This document shows, one piece after another, positions 5,713 through 9,441 of a stretch of DNA of 9,441 bases (the stretch's first letter is position 1; every line of letters begins with the position of its first letter). The notes under the pieces were generated by a model. The model was given only the letters and a program-made list of their open reading frames with translations. It was not told the DNA's origin and made no database searches. The DNA is taken from positions 1-9,441 of the forward strand of contig JALOAQ010000108.1 of assembly GCA_023228725.1 (NCBI GenBank), in the 5' to 3' direction. The stretch is from Bacteroidales bacterium (GTDB taxonomy: Bacteria; Bacteroidota; Bacteroidia; Bacteroidales; ML635J-15). A program made the position numbers and the translations under genes.

Positions 5713-6345
5713 ATGCAAGAAGTTTTATTAAAATATTTTCCAAAACTAAACCCAACACAATTAGAACAATTTAAAAACTTAGAAAAAGTTTTTCCTGAAT
5801 GGAATAATAAGATTAATTGTATTAGCAGAAAAGACATAGACAATTTATTTATACATCATATTTTACATTCACTTTCCATAGCTTTAAAATTTGAATTTGA
5901 CGAAACCCATACAATTGCAGATATAGGCACAGGCGGAGGATTTCCTGGACTGCCACTTGCAATTATGTTTCCAAAAGCAAAATTTGACTTAGTTGATAGC
6001 ATAGCAAAAAAAATTACTGTTGTTTCGGCAATGAAAAACGAATTAAATTTACAAAACGTTAATGCAATTAATTCAAGAGCTGAAATATTAAAACCTAAAT
6101 ACGATTTTGTAATTAGCCGAGCCGTAACTGCCTTCCCAAATTTTTATAATTTAGTGAAAAATATAATTTTAAGCAAAACCAAGCACAATAAACAAGGAAT
6201 TATTTATCTAAAAGGTGGAAATTTTGATGAAGAATTAAAAGAATTCAAAAATTTTAAAATCTTCAACATTTACGAACTTATGAATTATCAACACTTTGAG
6301 ACAAAAAAAATGATTTACCTTCCTGTTAATAAAAAAACTTTGTAA
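5713..6345 (+). CDS. rsmG: RsmG, 16S rRNA (guanine-N7) methyltransferase
   Basis: This 210-residue protein is the normal length for RsmG (GidB), which uses S-adenosylmethionine to methylate N7 of G527 in the 530 loop of 16S rRNA. The SAM-binding motif A-D-I-G-T-G-G-G-F-P-G-L-P-L-A at 69-83 is diagnostic. V-D-S-I-A-K-K at 94-100 and the D-F-V-I-S-R-A-V at 131-138 are also typical. Family knowledge: loss of this enzyme gives low-level streptomycin resistance. The gene starts 5 nt after the sigma stop and is the last gene of the split mazG-glycosyltransferase-sigma-rsmG operon. The rpmH promoter begins directly after its stop. No hairpin terminator is visible after it. Confidence 0.95.
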   Translation: MQEVLLKYFPKLNPTQLEQFKNLEKVFPEWNNKINCISRKDIDNLFIHHILHSLSIALKFEFDETHTIADIGTGGGFPGLPLAIMFPKAKFDLVDSIAKKITVVSAMKNELNLQNVNAINSRAEILKPKYDFVISRAVTAFPNFYNLVKNIILSKTKHNKQGIIYLKGGNFDEELKEFKNFKIFNIYELMNYQHFETKKMIYLPVNKKTL

Positions 6346-6350
6346 AAATT

Positions 6351-6380
6351 TTTGAATAAAAAATAAAAATACTATTTTTG
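6351..6380 (+). promoter_or_regulatory. rpmH promoter
   Basis: TTTG at 6351-6354 and TATTTTTG at 6373-6380, separated by 18 nt, fit the Bacteroidota -33/-7 consensus (TTTG, TAnnTTTG). The expected start near 6387 gives rpmH a leader of about 38 nt. Confidence 0.65.
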
Positions 6381-6424
6381 CAGTCCATAAATATTTATTG
6401 ATAACATTTTAAAAAGATATAAAA

Positions 6425-6583
6425 ATGAAAAGGACATTTCAACCTTCTAATAGAAAAAGAAGAAATAAACACGGGTTCAGAGAAAGGATGTCATCTGTTG
6501 CCGGACGTAAAATATTAGCGGCCAGAAGAGCAAAAGGTAGAAAAAGATTAACAGTTTCAGACGAAACGCGTCATAAACGGTAA
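6425..6583 (+). CDS. rpmH: 50S ribosomal protein L34
   Basis: This 52-residue, highly basic protein is recognised on sight as L34 of the large ribosomal subunit: M-K-R-T-F-Q-P-S-N-R-K-R-R at the start, H-G-F-R-E-R-M at 16-22, G-R-K-I-L-A-A-R-R-A-K-G-R-K-R-L at 27-42. The length is normal for the phylum, slightly longer than the 46 residues of the E. coli protein. The gene has its own promoter upstream and a strong terminator downstream, so it appears monocistronic. The usual partner rnpA (RNase P protein) is not next to it; an outer-membrane protein gene follows instead. An A-rich leader (AAAAAGATATAAAA) precedes the ATG in place of a Shine-Dalgarno sequence. Confidence 0.97.
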   Translation: MKRTFQPSNRKRRNKHGFRERMSSVAGRKILAARRAKGRKRLTVSDETRHKR

Positions 6584-6602
6584 AATTCATCATTAAAATA
6601 TT

Positions 6603-6643
6603 AAAAAAACTGCTTTATTATTTATAAATAAAGCAGTTTTTTT
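6603..6643 (+). terminator. rho-independent terminator after rpmH
   Basis: ACTGCTTTAT at 6609-6618 pairs perfectly with ATAAAGCAGT at 6628-6637 around a 9-nt loop. It is preceded by a run of A and followed by a run of T that can lengthen the stem. The symmetry would let it work in both directions. The following 6644-6775 is plain AT-rich spacer with no further gene that I can see. Confidence 0.9.
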
Positions 6644-6775
6644 ATAAATATCTCTTATATTTTATTTGAAAACAAAACTTAAATATTTGATTTTCAAACT
6701 TTTGAAACTATAGAACAAAAAATATTATTTTTTTTTTATTTTTATCAAATTTTCCTATAATTACAAAAAAATTAG

Positions 6776-6783
6776 TATATTTG
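6776..6783 (+). promoter_or_regulatory. promoter of the outer-membrane protein gene, -7 element
   Basis: TATATTTG fits TAnnTTTG exactly. A TTTC at 6751-6754, 21 nt upstream, is the best -33 candidate. Transcription would start near 6790, about 30 nt before the ATG. An earlier ATG near 6797 is followed at once by a stop codon (Met-Phe-Asn) and is not a gene start. Confidence 0.6.
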
Positions 6784-6819
6784 CACCGATAATTTTATGT
6801 TTAACTAAATAATTGATTT

Positions 6820-7668
6820 ATGAAACACTTAACACTTTTTATTTGTGCAATATTTCTTATTACAGGGCTATTTGCACAGGAGGTTGACATGAAATCAAAA
6901 CGTGGCGAAAACATTTTACCAAAAGCAGGTGAATTTGCGCTTGGTATTGATGCTATGCCAATAGTTGATTATTTTGGCAACCTTTTCAACGGGACTACGG
7001 GAAATAGTGCAGCTTTCAATTTTATCCCTACTTTAAACAATACTAACGCCACAATTTATGGCAAGTATTATTTAGAAGACCAGGTAGCTATCAGAGGCTC
7101 ATTAAGAATTGGACACATTAATTTTTACGACAGAGAATTTGTTACTATGAACTTGCAAATTCCAAACCCTGACGCTAAAGTTACTGACGTTTACCACGGC
7201 AATGCAACTAATATTGTGCTTGGCGGTGATTACTTAATGTATCGCGGTAAAGGTAGAGTACAAGGATATTATGGCGGTGGTGCTTTTATTAACTACAACT
7301 CTTGGAAAGACTCATTTAAGTATGGTAACGAAATGAATGAAGAGTTTACTACTCCTTCATATTACGACTTTCTTGTTGCAGACGCTGAAGTTTCAGGCAG
7401 TCAAAGAGTTTTAGCTCAATATAGCAATAACGATTTAGGCCTTACCTTACGTGGCGTTGTTGGTGTTGAATATTTTTTCGCTCCAAAAATTTCTATAGGC
7501 GGAGAAATGGGATTAGGATTTAATCTAAGTAAAGATGGTGGATATACAACTACTGAAACTTGGACTGGTTCTGGTCGTGAAGTAAAAACAGAAAAACTAG
7601 CAGTAGATAGTTTTATAGGAATTGACACTTTCACTTCAGGAAGTTTATTTGTTATGTTCCATTTTTAA
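6820..7668 (+). CDS. outer-membrane beta-barrel protein
   Basis: This 282-residue protein has a clear Sec signal peptide: basic start, hydrophobic core to about residue 15 and cleavage expected after L-F-A (residue 19), leaving Gln20. The mature part is made of alternating hydrophobic and polar strands rich in Gly and aromatic residues, such as A-T-I-Y-G-K-Y-Y-L near 76-84, Q-G-Y-Y-G-G-G-A-F-I and L-T-L-R-G-V-V-G-V-E-Y-F-F. It ends in F-V-M-F-H-F, and a terminal Phe is the normal signal for insertion by the BAM machinery. This fits an OmpA/OmpW-like small barrel of the outer membrane; no periplasmic or peptidoglycan-binding domain is present and no substrate can be inferred. Base composition is slightly more GC-rich than its neighbours, as expected for a well-expressed gene. 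A lipoprotein gene follows after 37 nt. Confidence 0.85.
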   Translation: MKHLTLFICAIFLITGLFAQEVDMKSKRGENILPKAGEFALGIDAMPIVDYFGNLFNGTTGNSAAFNFIPTLNNTNATIYGKYYLEDQVAIRGSLRIGHINFYDREFVTMNLQIPNPDAKVTDVYHGNATNIVLGGDYLMYRGKGRVQGYYGGGAFINYNSWKDSFKYGNEMNEEFTTPSYYDFLVADAEVSGSQRVLAQYSNNDLGLTLRGVVGVEYFFAPKISIGGEMGLGFNLSKDGGYTTTETWTGSGREVKTEKLAVDSFIGIDTFTSGSLFVMFHF

Positions 7669-7705
7669 TTTTAAAAAATAGTATTAATTTAAAAAATTTA
7701 TAATT

Positions 7706-8170
7706 ATGAAAAATATATTATCAATAATTTTAATTGCCGCTTTTGGCTCATTATTCGTATTAAACAGCTGTAAAAAAGACACTTACGAAGAAGTAGAATT
7801 AAAAACTGTTACAATTTCAGGAACAGTTTATGCTGACCTTGATATAACTAGTGCAGGTGTTGAAAAAGTTGGTGCCGGGACAAAAATTATCTTCCGTATA
7901 GATTCTAAAGATTTAGTACAAGCTCCTGTTGCTGGACATGTTTATGAAATTTTACAATATGAAACTACTACAAAAGACGAAGGTAAATATGAAATTTCTT
8001 TACCAACTGTTAAATTTAAAGACGTAACCGTAGATATAATTCCTGTCGATTTTGAAAAAGCTCAAAAAACAGGTGCTGATACATATAAAGATAAAGTTTA
8101 TACAGGTAATACTGCTCAAATTAAAACTAGAGAAGGAGGAAGATATTTTCAAGATCTAACTTTCAACTAA
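7706..8170 (+). CDS. putative lipoprotein of unknown function
   Basis: This 154-residue protein begins with a lipoprotein signal: Met-Lys-Asn, a hydrophobic core and the lipobox L-N-S-C with the lipidated Cys at residue 22. The mature start is C-K-K-D-T-Y-E-E; Lys followed by acidic residues just after the Cys resembles the signal that sends lipoproteins to the cell surface in this phylum, so surface exposure is possible. The rest (about 30-154) looks like an all-beta domain: V-T-I-S-G-T-V-Y-A-D-L-D at about 36-47 is typical of the first strand of a carboxypeptidase-regulatory-like or immunoglobulin-like fold. It probably shares a transcript with the barrel gene 37 nt upstream, and a terminator follows. 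The function is not recognised. Confidence 0.82.
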   Translation: MKNILSIILIAAFGSLFVLNSCKKDTYEEVELKTVTISGTVYADLDITSAGVEKVGAGTKIIFRIDSKDLVQAPVAGHVYEILQYETTTKDEGKYEISLPTVKFKDVTVDIIPVDFEKAQKTGADTYKDKVYTGNTAQIKTREGGRYFQDLTFN

Positions 8171-8198
8171 TAATTAAATAAACAAAACACATTATAAG

Positions 8199-8225
8199 AA
8201 ATGCTCTCAAACGAGGGCATTTTTT
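8199..8225 (+). terminator. rho-independent terminator after the lipoprotein gene
   Basis: AAATGCTCTC pairs with GAGGGCATTT around a 4-nt AAAC loop, with one U-G wobble, followed by T residues. It closes the barrel-lipoprotein unit. The next gene starts only 14 nt after it. Confidence 0.85.
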
Positions 8226-8239
8226 GTTTACGAAAAATC

Positions 8240-9441
8240 ATGACAGAAGAATTTTTACATTATATTTTTAAAAATCGGCTTTGGGATAAAAGCCATGAAC
8301 TTACCATTAAAGGAGATAGTTTAGAAATAATTGATACAGGAATGTACAATACTGATTCTGGTCCGGATTTTTCAAATTCTAAAATAAAAATTAATGATAA
8401 AATTTGGGTAGGAAATGTTGAAATACATATAAACGCTTCGGATTGGTATAAGCATAAACACGATAAAGATTTAGCCTATGGAAATGTAATTTTACACATA
8501 GTTTTTAACGCTGACAAACCTGTTTTTTTAAAAGATAATAGCGAAATACCATGTTGGGAAATAAAATTCCCTCATATAATATATAATAAATACGCTGAAC
8601 TTAAAAACTTAGAAAAAGCTATCCCCTGTGCGGACTATATTGAATTAGTTGATGAAAACATAAAAAATCTATGGCTAGAAAAAATGGCAATAGAAAGACT
8701 TGAAAATAAAGTTAAATATTTAGAAAATCTTTCATTAAAAACAAATAATAATATAGAAGAAATTTTTTATATTAGTTTAGCCCGTAGTTTTGGCTTTGGA
8801 ACAAATTCTAACGCTTTTGAAAACTTAGCTTTTTCATTACCAATAAAAATTCTACTAAAATATATAGATGATAATTTAAAGATAGAAGCCTTACTATTTG
8901 GACAATCAGGATTATTACCAGAAAAATCGGATTTTGATTTTGTGAAAAAATTAATTACAGAATACAAGCATCTTGCAAAAATTCATAAATTATCAGCTAT
9001 AAGTTCTGTTGAATGGAAAAAATCGAAAATGCGTCCTTCAAATTTTACTCAAATTAGAATAGCACAATTTGCAAACCTAATTTCAATATTTAAAGACTTG
9101 GTTTTTTCAATTACAAATTTTCAATTATGTGAAAATACAGCTAATTTATTGAAACTCAATGTTTCAGATTTTTGGAAAAATCATTATACATTTGAAAAAG
9201 AAACAATTAAAACAAACTCAAAATTTAGTAAATCTGCCAAAGATATTATTAGCATAAATACTTTAATTCCATTTGCTTATTTTTATTTTAATAAATATTC
9301 CAATAATATAATTGAAGATAAAATTATAAGCTGGTTAGAAAGTATAAAAGCAGAAAGCAATAAAGAAGTTAGAGAATGGGAAAAGCTTGGATTTTCAAAT
9401 AAAAATGCCTATGAATCTCAAGCACTTTTACATTTAAAACG
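8240..9441 (+). CDS. DUF2851 family protein (3' end beyond the window)
   Basis: The frame is open from the ATG at 8240 to the window edge, giving 400 residues; the family usually ends roughly 15-30 residues further on. It is recognised as DUF2851, a cytoplasmic family found mainly in Bacteroidota with no established function. Typical parts are M-T-E-E-F-L-H-Y-I-F at the start, N-T-D-S-G-P-D-F at 37-44, G-N-V-E-I-H at 58-63, S-D-W-Y-K-H-K-H-D-K-D at 67-77, G-N-V-I-L-H at 81-86, L-L-F-G-Q-S-G-L-L in the middle and M-R-P-S-N-F-T-Q-I-R-I-A-Q-F-A later. The Asp43 / Glu61-Ile-His63 pattern recalls the metal site of PD-(D/E)XK nucleases with His in place of Lys; this is inference. No signal peptide or membrane segment is present. 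It has no visible promoter of its own between the terminator and the ATG. Confidence 0.9.
   Translation, partial: MTEEFLHYIFKNRLWDKSHELTIKGDSLEIIDTGMYNTDSGPDFSNSKIKINDKIWVGNVEIHINASDWYKHKHDKDLAYGNVILHIVFNADKPVFLKDNSEIPCWEIKFPHIIYNKYAELKNLEKAIPCADYIELVDENIKNLWLEKMAIERLENKVKYLENLSLKTNNNIEEIFYISLARSFGFGTNSNAFENLAFSLPIKILLKYIDDNLKIEALLFGQSGLLPEKSDFDFVKKLITEYKHLAKIHKLSAISSVEWKKSKMRPSNFTQIRIAQFANLISIFKDLVFSITNFQLCENTANLLKLNVSDFWKNHYTFEKETIKTNSKFSKSAKDIISINTLIPFAYFYFNKYSNNIIEDKIISWLESIKAESNKEVREWEKLGFSNKNAYESQALLHLK

Noticed and set aside
7416..7634. Minus-strand frame inside the outer-membrane protein gene
   Set aside because: Shadow frame; Pro/Ser-rich composition reflects the complement of Gly-rich strands.
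8767..8967. Minus-strand frame inside the DUF2851 gene
   Set aside because: Lies entirely inside a recognised family on the plus strand.
1..9441. CRISPR arrays, tRNA or rRNA genes
   Set aside because: No regularly spaced repeats were seen, and no tRNA or rRNA pattern was recognised on either strand by eye.

Overview
The window looks like part of a low-GC chromosome of an anaerobic member of the Bacteroidota, probably Bacteroidales-like. The evidence is a tail of an rnf operon in the G-E-A order, a gene of the mainly Bacteroidota family DUF2851, promoters of the phylum's TTTG / TAnnTTTG type, a lipoprotein with an N-S-C-K-K-D signal end and an outer-membrane barrel with a C-terminal Phe. No gene identifies the species, and I ran no database search.

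Layout from left to right. Positions 1-1431 hold the end of rnfG, then rnfE and rnfA, which encode membrane subunits of the Rnf ferredoxin:NAD+ oxidoreductase. A hairpin terminator follows. Positions 1496-3381 hold mazG (NTP pyrophosphohydrolase) and a membrane-anchored family 2 glycosyltransferase gene. Positions 5114-6345 hold an ECF-type sigma factor gene and rsmG (16S rRNA methyltransferase). rpmH (ribosomal protein L34), too short for routine ORF calling, lies at 6425-6583 with its own promoter and terminator. Positions 6820-8170 hold an outer-membrane beta-barrel gene and a lipoprotein gene, followed by a terminator. A DUF2851 gene starts at 8240 and runs off the right edge.

The most interesting part is 2983-5203. 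The ancestral order was very probably mazG - glycosyltransferase - sigma factor - rsmG, with the glycosyltransferase stop overlapping the sigma start (ATGGTAG). That junction is now present twice. The left copy has the complete glycosyltransferase gene and a 29-codon stub of the sigma gene. The right copy has only the last ~130 codons of the glycosyltransferase and the complete sigma gene. Between the copies lie two genes on the minus strand. One encodes a 269-residue protein with a proline-rich segment and a glycine-zipper, bacteriocin-like C-terminus; the other encodes a 75-residue protein with two membrane segments. The two junction copies differ, and the early coding differences are all synonymous, so the second copy probably diverged as a working gene in another lineage. 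This fits integration of a circular or foreign DNA carrying a homeologous junction plus a cargo pair. A toxin-immunity role for the pair is my inference only.

The cargo has a good minus-strand promoter. A perfect Shine-Dalgarno sequence lies between it and the first in-frame ATG, and is followed by a two-codon mini-ORF or a possible ATT start. A possible plus-strand promoter lies back to back with it and could restore transcription of the sigma-rsmG pair that the insertion cut off.
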